Positions 10,180 to 20,323 of a stretch of DNA of 20,323 nucleotides are shown here, one piece after another. Each line of letters begins with the position of its first letter. Position 1 is the stretch's first letter. Under the pieces are notes generated by a model, which worked only from the letters and a program-made list of their open reading frames with translations, did no database searches and was not told where the DNA came from. The translations under genes and the position numbers were made by a program. Source of the DNA: Welwitschia mirabilis (Eukaryota; Gnetophyta; Gnetopsida; Welwitschiales); NCBI GenBank assembly GCA_051453625.1, contig JBOZIK010000001.1:15607551-15627873 (forward strand). The letters are read 5' to 3'.

Positions 10180-11740
10180 TTTAAAGCCCAACATCTTGGC
10201 CGCAGTAGCAACCATAATTATTGTGGATGTTATTACCAGTGAGTGCATTTTTTAGTTCCCTCCCTTCCTAGCATGATGACCATCTGGAAGTTACTCTCTC
10301 TGTAATATCCTTTCTCTGCTGCATTACATGCATGCAGATGGTATATAAATTAACAATCAGTTAAGAAATCTTTTAATCCATTTGACTGAAAAATATCAGA
10401 ACACTCGAAAGCACTTGCAGTTATAGACTATAGCTTTTGGTCATCGTCAACTTTTGAGATTCTTTATAAACAACCATGTAGACTGCTATTGAAGAAGATC
10501 TGAGCATTGAGAAACAGGAAGATAATCTTAGTTTCTTCAAGGCAAGATGGAGGAAGTCAAAGGAATGCATTTCAGAAAATCTTTAAACCACAAAAGCAAG
10601 AGAAAGATGTAGCGGAAGTTGTGAATACAACATCAGAATAAAGCTTCTAAAGAATGCATAGCGGCATATCTTACTAAGGTTTGGAAATCTAATTTCTCTA
10701 CCTCTAAAGCCTGCAACGCACTCTACTACCTCCTCCACATATAAGAACGTTTTTAGGTAATGCAGTCTACCAGCCAAAGCATGACAATAAGCGTGAACAT
10801 GGGCAGGCGTTTCTATGTATTCTGTACAAGTCTAGGTCTGACATATTCCTCTTTTTCATGGTGCACATATTAGTAATGCCATTGTTCATGCTATTTCTAT
10901 TGTTGAAGACAAAGAATGTGCTGATCGATAAGACGATGAAGTGCGTCTAAATATGTTTTTATCCTTTGAAAAGTTCTATGAATTTAACCCATGCCGATCG
11001 TACTGTAAAAACAGCAAATAGTTATTGTTTGATTCAAATATTTATGTATCAAAATCACAGTTCTTTCTGGTCACCTATGCTTATATTTGCCATGTTTACT
11101 CAGCCAACTTTAAATCCGCATCCTCTTTTTTGGCTATGATTCATTATCAAAGATCATATCCAAAAGTAATGATCTATGATCTAAATTTGTATTTCATTAG
11201 TTGTTATAAATTGGGAAACAAATTCAGTAGCTAAGTAAGAGGGTGAGCAAAAAAAAAATTGTAAGTTGCAGGTCTTAATATCACAAGGAATATCAAGGCC
11301 TAAAAGTTATATGCTACTGCCTCCTTTTCCATCTTTATTGCTGCCGCTTTAAAAGACAGTGGGTCTGTGTGACGCCAACGAAGATAGAAAGAGGTTTCAA
11401 TATAAGGCGTAGGCCCTTCTCTTACAATAAGATTAACAGGTCTAACACATAGCTGTGAATCTGAGCTATATTGCTGAATCTTTACACTAGCAATGTCTTT
11501 AAGCTGCCATTGTTATTTAAGTAATGGCCTTGTAACTTTAGAATGCTAATAAGAAGAGCTTCGCAAAAAAAAGATGCTACTTATTTTGTAAAAGATTATT
11601 TGTAGAGAAAAGAGTTATGCTGAACACCACCATTGATGTAAGAAGGACACTGCATGCTGCCATTGAAAGCTCAGAACTGCCGTTAGGAAGGATAAAGCTC
11701 ATAAATTCAGAAGGGAAACCATTACAGATTCAATCGTGCT
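10180..11740 (+). other. CpG-rich, GC-richer core of large LTR copy 1
   Basis: I count 23 CpG dinucleotides between 10141 and 11760, with none in the outer parts of the same LTR (9506-10140 and 11761-12293) and few elsewhere in the window. The matching stretch of copy 2 keeps two. Several frames here read as if once coding: an ATG at 10475 followed by about 36 codons with one stop, an open run of about 80 codons ending near 10949, and 70 open codons at 11025-11234. None matches a family I recognise. Codon comparison with copy 2 in the last frame shows roughly twice as many amino-acid-changing as silent differences, so there is no sign of protein constraint. Confidence 0.6.
10342..10349 (+). 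promoter_or_regulatory. Probable TATA box of the large LTR
   Basis: TATATAAA in copy 1. The aligned position in copy 2 (about 16812) reads TATATGAA, a one-base loss. It lies at the left edge of the CpG-rich core, some 750-850 bp from the candidate LTR starts. Confidence 0.4.
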
Positions 11741-13899
11741 TAAAGAGTTGCTTATCATTTGTATCCATTCCCATTCAAATCCACTCTTCATAAGTTATTC
11801 CAGGTTTAATTCTTATATGTAATGTGCATTTTAATTAAAAATTTGATTGCATTTATTAAATGTTTTTGGGCATTGTCAATCCACTGCAACACTATAATTT
11901 TTGAGAAACTTGTTGTTTCAGTTATCTTATTTTCATTTTAAAATAGTAGCAATGTTGTTTTGAATCTCATATAATTCATTTACCCAATCTTTCTTGAAAG
12001 CCATATTTATCCTTTGTATCTTTCAAATCATCTTGTTTTATAAAGTCTTTCATAAAGATTTATTTAAAAGGCTAAATTGATTTTCTCAATAGTTAAACCA
12101 TCAATTGATAAATCTTTTAGGAAGAAACTTTATTCATACCTTTTTGGTACCAACTAAATTTGGTCTACTTTATTACCATTCCTTGTTAAATGTAAGGTTA
12201 ATTTACCAATGATTATTGTTTCTTGCATTTTCACATTATTTATGTGGATTATTGGGCTTCAACTGTGCAATTAGATTCTCACAAAAACCTACAATTTTCA
12301 CACAATTCCACCTTTCTTCTAAGGTAATCGATGGTGAATTTTTATTTTATCCTTTCCAGTAGTAATAGATTAGTTTGTAGACATGCTATTTACATTTTGC
12401 TAGGATTAAATTGTTTCGTTTTGCATGACTTATTCTCTCTCCATTTTCATCTTTTCAAAACCAAAGTAGATTAGTGATATTTATTGCTTGTTTTAGTCTC
12501 AACTCTTTTTCTGCAACTCCATGATTCAAAATCTTTCTTTTTCAAGGAGTTAGAACTCAAAGATAGCCTCTAAAATCCTGTTTTCAACCATTTTCAATCA
12601 TAGTTGTAGTTTTACTTAAACAAATTTCTAAATTGTTAAATCTTTACCCCCTGGATTTTGCACAATGAATTTCTCAGTTATTTTTAATGTGTTTTAGGAA
12701 ATTCAAGATTATATTTTTTTAGGAGGTTTTGAGTACTTTTAAAATATGAAATTTAGTTTTTCTCAAATTTTGTAGCTTGCTTAATATTCTTAGTCAAAGT
12801 AGGATTGATTGTAATTTTTACTATTCTTTTCTAGATGAGCTATTTTTTATTGGTTGTAATCAATTCTACTTAATCTTGAATATTGAGTTTTAAAAACTTT
12901 TTTTAGGACATATCCTGAGTATCTTGAAGGTTCTAAGATTTTCTAAGTTGATTTTTTTGAATTTTCTCTCCTTTTCTCTCTCTTCTTCATTTTTGCTCTT
13001 TCTATGGATCGAAATAATTTGAAATTAACTAAGTATTATTTTAATTTAATGAATATTCCTATGCTATATTTATCAATTAGCTGCTAATATGAAACCTAAA
13101 TTAGATGTTTTAATGCTTTTATAATTCATTTCCTGCTAAGCAAAGAGTTATCTTTCAAGTCAAATGTATCATAATTTAATGAAAATCTTATTAAAGTTAC
13201 ACTATTTGCTATGTCGATTTGAGTAATCTAGCTTCTCAAGCATTATGTTTTGATTCTAAATTATTTTACATTTTACATAGAATGGAATGAGATGTGTGAG
13301 TTACCTAATTACATCCATATGATATGAATTCCAGTAATCAACTATATATAAAAATCACAGGTAAATTTGACTGTTTAAATTCCTTTGCTTATTCACATGA
13401 GTTATAAATGATATTTAGAATCTTGCGAATGTTCATGAAAGATTACGTTTTTTTATTTTATTGTATTTCTCTTTTCACATCTTTGTGAAATTATGCTTTT
13501 ACACACATAGTGTTCATGATTATTTTAAATCATGTTTGTTTAATTAGTTGTATGTCACTTAATAGGAAGAGTTATTTTATCATATGAAGTTACAGTTTGA
13601 TAAGTCAATGTTAATATTTTTATATGAATTTTCTATCAAGTGTTTCATGGGTTCAGTACTCATGTGCTTTCATTATATATGCAATTCAACCTAGGATATT
13701 TATTTATGCTTTAATTTGAACTTTTTATACTTCATTCTCTTTTCCTAAGTTGAATTATCATGTCAAGTATACATTTCTTATTCTAAAAGCTTAGAGCGTG
13801 ATATTCTTATTTCAAAATTGAGTTTTTCTTTGTTCACTTATAAAAACACATCTTCATTAATAGGAAATGAAGGATAGGTTATGATTAAATGGATTCCAC

Positions 13900-13916
13900 A
13901 TCTATCTATCTATCTT
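13900..13916. repeat. (ATCT)4 microsatellite
   Basis: Four uninterrupted ATCT units followed by a T. Confidence 0.85.
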
Positions 13917-15027
13917 CAAGTCATGTTTTGCAATAGGGATAGATGTCCTTTCATAGCTACTACAATGTAGAAAGAAATTTCTAAAAATAATTAGATGAAG
14001 AAGTTTCTAGAAATAAATGAACAACTATACATGATTAAAATTTAAAAAGTAATTTCCATCAAAGCTTTTATGATTTTCTAGATTAATTGGTATTTTAAAA
14101 GAAAAGAAATACCCTATGTCATTTTAATTGGAAATCACCACAAATAACATTAATTCTTCTTGGGGGAGGGAAAAGGTATTATTATTAATGTTAACAGATT
14201 GGAAAGGAAAATATGTGATAAACTTCTTAATTCATTTGAAGTAACTTCTCTTGAAGTAGCTAAGAACAAGATGAATTTCTACTACATTATTTTTAGCTAA
14301 ACTCATTAAATGTATTCATTTATCTTTTTATATGGTCTTGTCTTTAAAGAAAATTATGAATTAAAAGAGACAAAGTTTCAAATGGGCATAAGGTAAAAAA
14401 AGAAAAAAAGAAAAATCTATAACAAACATATCTAGAGAGTCTTTAGCTTCCTAAGTCACCATAAGATTAAAAAAATACTAAACCTATTAAGAAAATAAAT
14501 ATGATATGTGTTAGTAATGTTATCTACTATAGATCCATCCATATTCATAAAATCCTAGTGCCATGGATGAAGCTCATATTACATAGGTTCTTTGATAACC
14601 ATAATACACTTTACATTTAGTCATGAAATTTTCAATTCTTTTCTTAATTTTTTTCATTTTTTCCCATTCTTTTTCTTTTTCTTAAACTATCTTCTTTGAG
14701 TTGAACCTCTTTTTTCTTTTAAATTTCTCCTATTTTTATAAAATTTTTCTCTTATCCTAACTTATTTAAAATTAATAATAATATGCTAAGCTAAATCTCC
14801 TTTATAGCAAGGTTTAAAGGCTTCTAAAATAGGCTACTTTATCATGTACATTTTCTCTTTGAGTAACTCTAAAGTTTTCTAACTTGAATTTTTATCATTT
14901 CTTCTTAAAAATCTAATAAAACATAGTTTTATGGTCTTTTCCTTATTTTTCCTCTTCATCTTTTAGGATTTATAAGATAATAAGATAAAACTCTATGGCA
15001 CTATTTTTAGTAATTTCATTTTTATCC

Positions 15028-15230
15028 TATGTTTCAATTAGAGATAAGAGCACAATATTTACATATAGTGTTGTGACTTTTTGAAGAAATTCTTTGTGTT
15101 ACTTATCCAACTGATTTGACAGCAATTCCATTTGTGTAATGAAACCCTCCACTAAAGTTTGAAGATGATTTCTTTTTGAAACCATCATTTCTAATTCAGC
15201 TTATTTGGCACTGTGACTCTTTTCATCTTT
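15028..15230 (-). pseudogene. Doubtful reverse-strand coding remnant, unrecognised
   Basis: Read on the minus strand, about 67 codons contain only two stops and give a charged, heptad-like stretch: AELEMMVSKRNHLQTLVEG, then FITQMELLSNQLDK, then HKEFLQKVTTLYVNIVLLS. It looks like an amphipathic coiled coil from a gag-like or structural protein. I do not recognise the family. Continuing the same frame to about 14550 gives lysine/glutamate-rich text, but stop density there is at the random level, so only this part is listed. Confidence 0.25.
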
Positions 15231-15527
15231 CCTTTTTTTTTAATTTTAATAAAATAAGAAACCTATAATTTCTACTACTTTCTCTTTTCTTCTTATTACT
15301 TCCTTCTTCCTAGGAATTTGGAAAATATAACTTTAATTTCCTATAATAAGGCAAAATCAGAGACTAATTATCAATTTGAAAGAAAATCTAATGATCTTAA
15401 AGTAAAGTCTTTATAAGGCTCCAAACATTTCATAAAAGAACTAACATTATTTATAGGGGAATTACACCTTCACCTTATTTCTTATATCATCCTCAATTTG
15501 ACATTTCATATCAATAATAGTAAGAAG

Positions 15528-15573
15528 CCTATGATTGAAAAGAGTATTAACCTATGATTGAAAAGAGTATTAA
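15528..15573. repeat. Perfect 23-bp tandem duplication
   Basis: 15528-15550 and 15551-15573 are identical and directly adjacent, beginning CCTATGATTG and ending AGTATTAA. With no differences in an otherwise decayed region, it is a recent slippage or repair event, or an assembly artefact. Confidence 0.95.
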
Positions 15574-16422
15574 GACATAATGCCTTACTTTTATTAATTA
15601 ATAATTTAGTTCAATAGTTACTAGTATCTGATTAAGATGTACTAAAGTTTTTTAACATAATGTAATTATAGTATCAATTTTAGTATTTACAAATGTGATC
15701 GTGTTCTATATGATGCAATAATACTATTAGATTTGGTATTGAATTTTTTTTACAATAGATAACAAATAATTAAACTACATAGATAAATAAATAAAAAAAT
15801 ATACTTGGAATAAAGATAAGGAAAAAAGAAAGAAATAACATGTCAAGATGCAACCCTAATTACTAGATATGATTTTTAAATGATTAATATCTTAATTAGT
15901 AAAAATAACTAATAAAAATAATATGTAATTAATAGTTAATAAAACAAGAATGTAATTATTTTTGACTTAGTTATGTAATATCTTTTACTCATATACATTG
16001 TATTTTTTAGTAGTTTAATAAAATTAATGCTTTCATTTTTTCAAGTTTGTATGAGGTACCTCTTATTCTATATGACTATAAATGTAGTAAAGTTAATGCC
16101 ATTTGGCATAAATCAATCTATAAATTTAGGCATAATAGTATCCATTTCATTACAAGAAGACATGAAGTAATAGGAAGAATAGGTAACACCACCTATTAGT
16201 AATGTAGAAAAAGAGGAATAGAAAATTTTCATAACATACAAAAATGATAGGAAGCCTAAGCTCATCATAGAAGTAATTCTTTTCTTTACAGAAAACTATT
16301 ATGGAATAACCTTATTGAAAAAGTTTATTCTTAACTTTTAAAGTGCTATATCCTTTTGGTACTATTTGGTAGTTCTCTTATTTTGTTTTTCTTTAGTCTT
16401 GACTACTAGACAAATATTAGGA

Positions 16423-16522
16423 NNNNNNNNNNNNNNNNNNNNNNNNNNNNNNNNNNNNNNNNNNNNNNNNNNNNNNNNNNNNNNNNNNNNNNNNNNNNNN
16501 NNNNNNNNNNNNNNNNNNNNNN
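16423..16522. other. Assembly gap, 100 N
   Basis: Exactly 100 N. It hides the left end of large LTR copy 2. By comparison with copy 1, roughly 460-550 bp of LTR should lie here, so the true gap is probably longer than drawn. Confidence 0.97.
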
Positions 16523-18779
16523 AAACATTCATTATCCATTGTTGTTGTTCATACTCCCTTTAATTTAATTCTCTCTTTAAAGGCATGTTATTTGTTATGA
16601 GGTTAAATAAAAGGGCATACCAATTTTGTATGTCTCATCAAGTTCAATATTTCAAAGCCTAATATCTTAACCATAATAGCAACTGTAACTATTATGGATG
16701 TTATCATCAGTAAGTGCATTCTTTGGTTTCCTCCCTTCCTAGCATGAGTACCATTTGGAAGTTAGTCTCTTTATAATATCTTTTTTCTTTGACATTGCAT
16801 GCATGTAGATGGTATATGAATTATGAATTAGTTCAGAAATCTTTTAATTCATTTGATTGAAAAATATCAAAACACTCGAAAGCACTTATAATTATAGACT
16901 ATAGCTTTTGACCATCTTTAACTTTCAAGATTCTTTAGAAATAGCCATGTAGACTACCATTAAAGAAGATCTATGCATTAAGAAATAATATGAAAATATT
17001 AGTTTCTTCAAGTTAAGAGAAATGTAGTCAGACAAATGCATTTCAAAAAATATTTAAATCATAGCAATAAGAAAAGATGTACTAGAAGCTATGAATATAG
17101 CATTAGACTAAAGCTTCTAAACAATGCATAGTGGCACATCTTACTAAGGTTTGGAAATCTAATTTATCTACCTTGAAAGCCTACAATACACTCTACTACC
17201 TCCTCTAGATGTAAGAACATTTTTAAGTGACACAGTCTGGCAAATAAAGCATGACAATGTGCATGATCATGAGCAGGTATTTCTATGTATTCTATACAAG
17301 TTTAGGTTCAAGATATTCCTCTTTTTTGTGGTGTTCATATTGGTAATGCCATTTTTCATGGTATTTCTATTATTGAAGAAAAATATTTTTCTAATCAATA
17401 AGATGATGAAGTACATCTAAATACATCCTTATCCTTTGAAAAGTTCAATGTGTTTAACCCATGTCAATCCTACTGCACAAATGGCAAATAGTTGTTGTTT
17501 CATCCAAATCTTTATGTATCAAAACCATAATTCTTTCTAGTTACTTATGCTTATATTTTTCATGTTTACTTAGTCAACTTTAAATTGGCATTTTATTTTT
17601 TGGCTATGATCCATTATCAAATATCATATCCAAAAGTAATGATCTATGATCTAAATTTGTATTTCATTACTTGTTATAAATTGGGAAATAAATTTAGTAG
17701 TTAAGAGAGAGGGTAATCAAAAAGGAATTATAAGTTATAGGCTTTACTTAGTAAGAAATATCAAGGCCTAAAATTTATATGCTACTGCCTCCTTTTTCAT
17801 CTTTATTATGACCACTGTAAAAGATAGTGATTCTATGTGATACTAAAAAGAACAGAAAGAGATTTCAATATAAGGCACAGGTACTTCTCTTATAATAAGG
17901 TCAATGGGCCTACAAAATAGCTATAAATCTAAGCTACACTACTGAATCTCTATATAGCAATGTCTTTAAGATGTTGTTATTGTTTAAATTATGGCCTTGT
18001 AACCTCAAAATGCTAACAAGAAGAGATCCATCAAAAACGGATGCTACTTATTTTGCAAAATATTATTTGCAGAGAAAAGAGTTATGTTGCATGCCATCAT
18101 TGATGTAAAAAAGACACTGCATGCTACTATTAAAAGCTTAAAACTGGTATTAGAAAGGATAAAGCTCATAAATTTAGAAAGGAAAACCATTACAGATTCA
18201 ACCATTCTTGAATAGTTGGTTATCATCTGTATCCATTTCCATCCAAATCCCCTCTACATAAATTATTCTATATTTAATTCTTATGTATAATGTGCATTTT
18301 AATTAAAAATTTGAATACATTTATTAAATTTTTTTGAGCATTTTCAATCCACTACAACACTGTAATTTTTGAGAAACCTTGTTGTTTTGGTTATCTTATT
18401 TTCATTTTAAAAATAGTAGTAATGTTTTTTCTGCTTCTAATATTGAATCTCATATAATTCATTTACCCAATATTTCTTGAAATTCATATGTATCCTTTGT
18501 ATCTTTCAAATCATTTTTTTTTAATAAAACCTTTAATAAATATTTTTTAAAAGGCTAATTTATTTTTTTGATAATTAAACCATCAATTGATAGATCTTTC
18601 AAGAAGAAACTTTATTCGTATCTTTTTGGTGTCAACTGAATATAGTCTACTTTATTACCCATTTATTATTTTAAATTTAAGGTTAATTTACTAATTATTA
18701 TTAGTTCTTACATTTTCACATTATTTATGTGGGTTATTGGGCTTTAGCTACATAATTAGGTTCTCACAAAAAACCTACA
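16523..18779 (+). mobile_element. Large Copia-family LTR, copy 2 (5' LTR, left end in gap)
   Basis: Collinear with 10052-12293 at roughly 80-85% identity by eye, ending CCTACA. It is followed after two bases by a tRNA-iMet-type primer site and then gag, so it is a 5' LTR. Many of its differences from copy 1 are C to T or G to A, especially at CpG sites. The LTR is about 2.7-2.8 kb if copy 1 is a guide. Confidence 0.88.
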
Positions 18780-18781
18780 TT

Positions 18782-18794
18782 TGATATCAGAGTG
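18782..18794 (+). other. Primer binding site, tRNA-iMet type, decayed
   Basis: TGATATCAGAGTG matches the plant Copia consensus TGGTATCAGAGC over 10 of 12 bases. Both changes are of the deamination kind (G to A, C to T). It starts two bases after the LTR end. Confidence 0.85.
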
Positions 18795-18924
18795 ACAAAT
18801 TAGAAATTAAGTTTTAGGGCATAAATAGGCAACAATAATAGGATAACTTGAAATAATAAGAAATTAGTTATGTGGCAAAAATATAAGTCATACATAATCT
18901 AGATGATCATATAACACAATCAGA

Positions 18925-19920
18925 ATGGACAAAGCAATGATTCTAGACTTTAATCTAGAAAACTATGACATTTGAAAGGTTAGGAGGGAAAGGTACCTTA
19001 AATCAAAAGGATTGTGGAACAAAATGCAAATAGATTTTAATCTAATTTTACATCTAATCATAGATAAGAATGAAAATGAGTATGACAGAGAAAAATTAGA
19101 TAACAGTAAGGTAATGATGATTATACACACAGTCATGCAAATTCTAAGTTAAAAAATATTCAACATTATATGAGTGCATTCAAACTTTGAAATAGTTTAT
19201 ATATTGTTTACAAGTATTACGCAAAGGTGAGAGAGGTAAAAATACAATATTTGAGGGCATAATTCAAAAATAGCAAAATGAAAACAAGTGAGGGAGCATA
19301 AGAATAGGTACAACGCATTTAAGATATTGTAAAGAAAATTAAGAACCAATGATAAATAATATTATAAAAAGATAAGGTGTCGAAAATCTTGAAAACTTTA
19401 ATTCAAATCTATGATCAAATTTAAATAACAATAGAAAATTTCATGGATCTAAACACTCTTTCATCTAATGAGTTAACAAGTAGATTAGCATAATATGAGT
19501 TAATATTAAAGGAAAGGAGAAAGAAATATCCTAAGGTAGTTATCACAAGTAATTAGGAGTTAACTACAGAAGAAGCTAATATAGCAAATAGGAAGTTTTA
19601 ACACACACAAGGAATAGGAACAAATTTTAGAGGAAGGTATTTCAGAGGAAGAGGTAGAGAACAAAGTCCATCACATTTCCAAATAAATAATTAAGAAATG
19701 AAACAACCTCTTAAACATAACAATTAACAGCAACAATACATAAGAGGTTAAGTATTTCAAAACAAAAGAGGAAGGGGAACTTCATAAAATCAAAATAAAA
19801 AACAATGGACTACATAAGAAATTTATAGAAAACCATTAGTGTGTCACTAGTGTTAAAAATTAAGACACCCATGGAAAATTTATAGGTCACAAGTGAGAGA
19901 TTATGAAATTCTAATGTAAT
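18925..19920 (+). pseudogene. gag: Copia gag remnant with zinc knuckle
   Basis: Gag is the capsid and nucleocapsid protein that packages Copia RNA. From ATG 18925 the frame reads MDKAMILDFNLENYDI, a stop where Trp is usual, then YLKSKGLWN (18994-19020), the conserved N-terminal block of plant Copia gag. After an indel the frame changes. From 19251 it reads LRA.FKNSKMKTSEGA and, from 19374, KVSKILKTLIQIYDQI then ENFMDLNTLSSNELTSRL, the middle of the UBN2-type gag domain. A basic RGRGR patch lies near 19640. The CCHC knuckle is at 19842-19883: C-x2-C-x4-H-x4 is kept apart from stops inside it, but the last Cys is Tyr. About 143 bp of leader separates it from the primer site. Many stops and at least one frameshift make it dead. 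Confidence 0.88.
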
Positions 19921-20031
19921 TTTTTATAGCAAAAAATCCATAAAAGGAAAGCAATGAGTAATGTGAAACTTCATAACAAGAACAAGATCATCCATCATTC
20001 ATCACAATTATTAGGAAAGGCAAGAAAGAAT

Positions 20032-20323
20032 CAGAAGAAATTTGCATTATTAGCCTCAAATGAAAATTCATGGTATTTAGATGTTGGTTGTTCACATCAC
20101 ATGACATCTTAAAAAAATTGATTTTAAACACTCAAAACCTTTGATGAAGGTCCAGTAAAATTTAGAGAAGGAGAAATTTTTAAGATTAATGGAAAAGAAA
20201 CCATTATTATTAAGGATGAAAGGGATAAGAAAATCACCTTTGATGATGTTTTATATGTACCAAGGTTGAAATACAACTTGATTAGCCTTGGTCAATTAGA
20301 ACATAAAGATTTTGAGGTGAAAT
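20032..20323 (+). pseudogene. pol: Copia retropepsin (start of pol), truncated by window end
   Basis: This is the aspartic protease that processes the Copia polyprotein. The frame reads FALLASNENSWYLDVGCSHHMTS. The catalytic D-S/T-G is DVG here (20080-20088), which would abolish normal active-site geometry. Then come stops at about 20107-20125, and after them an open run to the window end that includes VLYVPRLKYNLISLGQL, the conserved C-terminal protease block. It is in a different frame from gag, so at least one further frameshift separates them. Integrase and reverse transcriptase would lie beyond 20323. Confidence 0.9.

Larger units (their letters stand above)
9506..12293 (+). mobile_element. 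Large Copia-family LTR, copy 1 (solo or 3' LTR)
   Basis: From 10052 to 12293 it aligns collinearly with 16523-18779, and the match stops exactly at CCTACA. In copy 2 that same end is followed by a primer site, which fixes CCTACA as the LTR end and the plus strand as the orientation. Here it is followed by ATTTTCACAC, not a primer site, so this copy is a solo or 3' LTR. The start cannot be fixed because copy 2 runs into a gap. TGTTGG at 9506 is one candidate, and TGTAGG at 9588, an exact inverse of CCTACA, is another. I found no matching target duplication for either. A length of about 2.7-2.8 kb is very long for a Copia LTR. Confidence 0.75.
12294..16422. other. AT-rich interval between the two large LTRs, no supportable gene
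   Basis: It is mostly T-rich on the plus strand up to about 14600, with pyrimidine-rich blocks around 12960-13000 and 14640-14760. No primer site follows the LTR at 12293, so this does not look like that element's interior. Nothing before the gap at 16423 resembles 9506-10051, so the true start of copy 2 is hidden in the gap. Small features inside it are listed separately. Confidence 0.5.
16523..20323 (+). mobile_element. 5' part of an old autonomous-type Copia retrotransposon
   Basis: 5' LTR, primer site, gag and protease occur in the canonical Copia order on the plus strand, cut at the left by a gap and at the right by the window end. The coding parts are decayed by stops and indels, so this copy is not active. 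It shares its LTR family with 9506-12293. Confidence 0.88.

Noticed and set aside
10583-10777. 64-codon minus-strand open frame in the LTR core
   Set aside because: Not conserved in copy 2 and no family resemblance; treated as chance in a GC-richer block.
11025-11234. 70-codon open frame inside large LTR copy 1, extendable upstream to about 10790 with a few stops
   Set aside because: Against copy 2 it shows about 13 amino-acid-changing and 7 silent codon differences, including a new stop. That is near the neutral expectation, and no protein family is recognisable.
16366-16563. Open frame spanning the second gap
   Set aside because: Half of it is undetermined sequence, and the remainder joins non-LTR and LTR sequence across an unknown distance.
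18044-18226. 60-codon minus-strand open frame in LTR copy 2
   Set aside because: Lies within the aligned LTR, antisense, with no recognisable motif.

Overview
The window reads as intergenic, transposon-derived DNA from a seed plant with a large, AT-rich, repeat-dominated genome. A gymnosperm is my guess, but nothing here proves it. There is no intact protein-coding gene, rRNA, tRNA or CRISPR array. The open frames longer than 60 codons look like chance or remnants. Two runs of exactly 100 N (1551-1650 and 16423-16522) look like scaffold placeholders of unknown true length.

Layout. 1-876: AT-rich, nothing recognisable. 877-~1900: probable LTR of a Gypsy-like element (purine tract, TATA box, AATAAA), interrupted by the first gap. 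~1900-3645: AT-rich, no gene. 3646-9366: a complete, old LTR retrotransposon. It has a 427-bp 5' LTR, a tRNA-iMet-type primer binding site, a 4.9-kb interior, a purine tract, a 419-bp 3' LTR, and identical CTTAT target-site duplications. No gag or pol is visible in its interior. Instead, at 7414-8293, it carries a decayed, apparently intron-free copy of a plant short-chain reductase of the anthocyanidin reductase / dihydroflavonol reductase family.

~9506-12293: a large LTR of a different, Copia-type family, either solo or a 3' LTR. It is notable for a CpG-rich core. 12294-16422: 4.1 kb of AT-rich sequence with a 23-bp tandem duplication, a microsatellite and a doubtful reverse-strand coding remnant. 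16523-20323: the 5' end of a second member of the large-LTR family. Here the LTR is followed by a decayed tRNA-iMet primer site, a broken gag with a zinc knuckle, and a broken retropepsin that continues past the window end.

The most interesting object is the 5.7-kb non-autonomous element that has picked up a flavonoid-type reductase cDNA. Second is the contrast between the two large LTRs: 23 CpG in the core of one and 2 in the matching stretch of the other.
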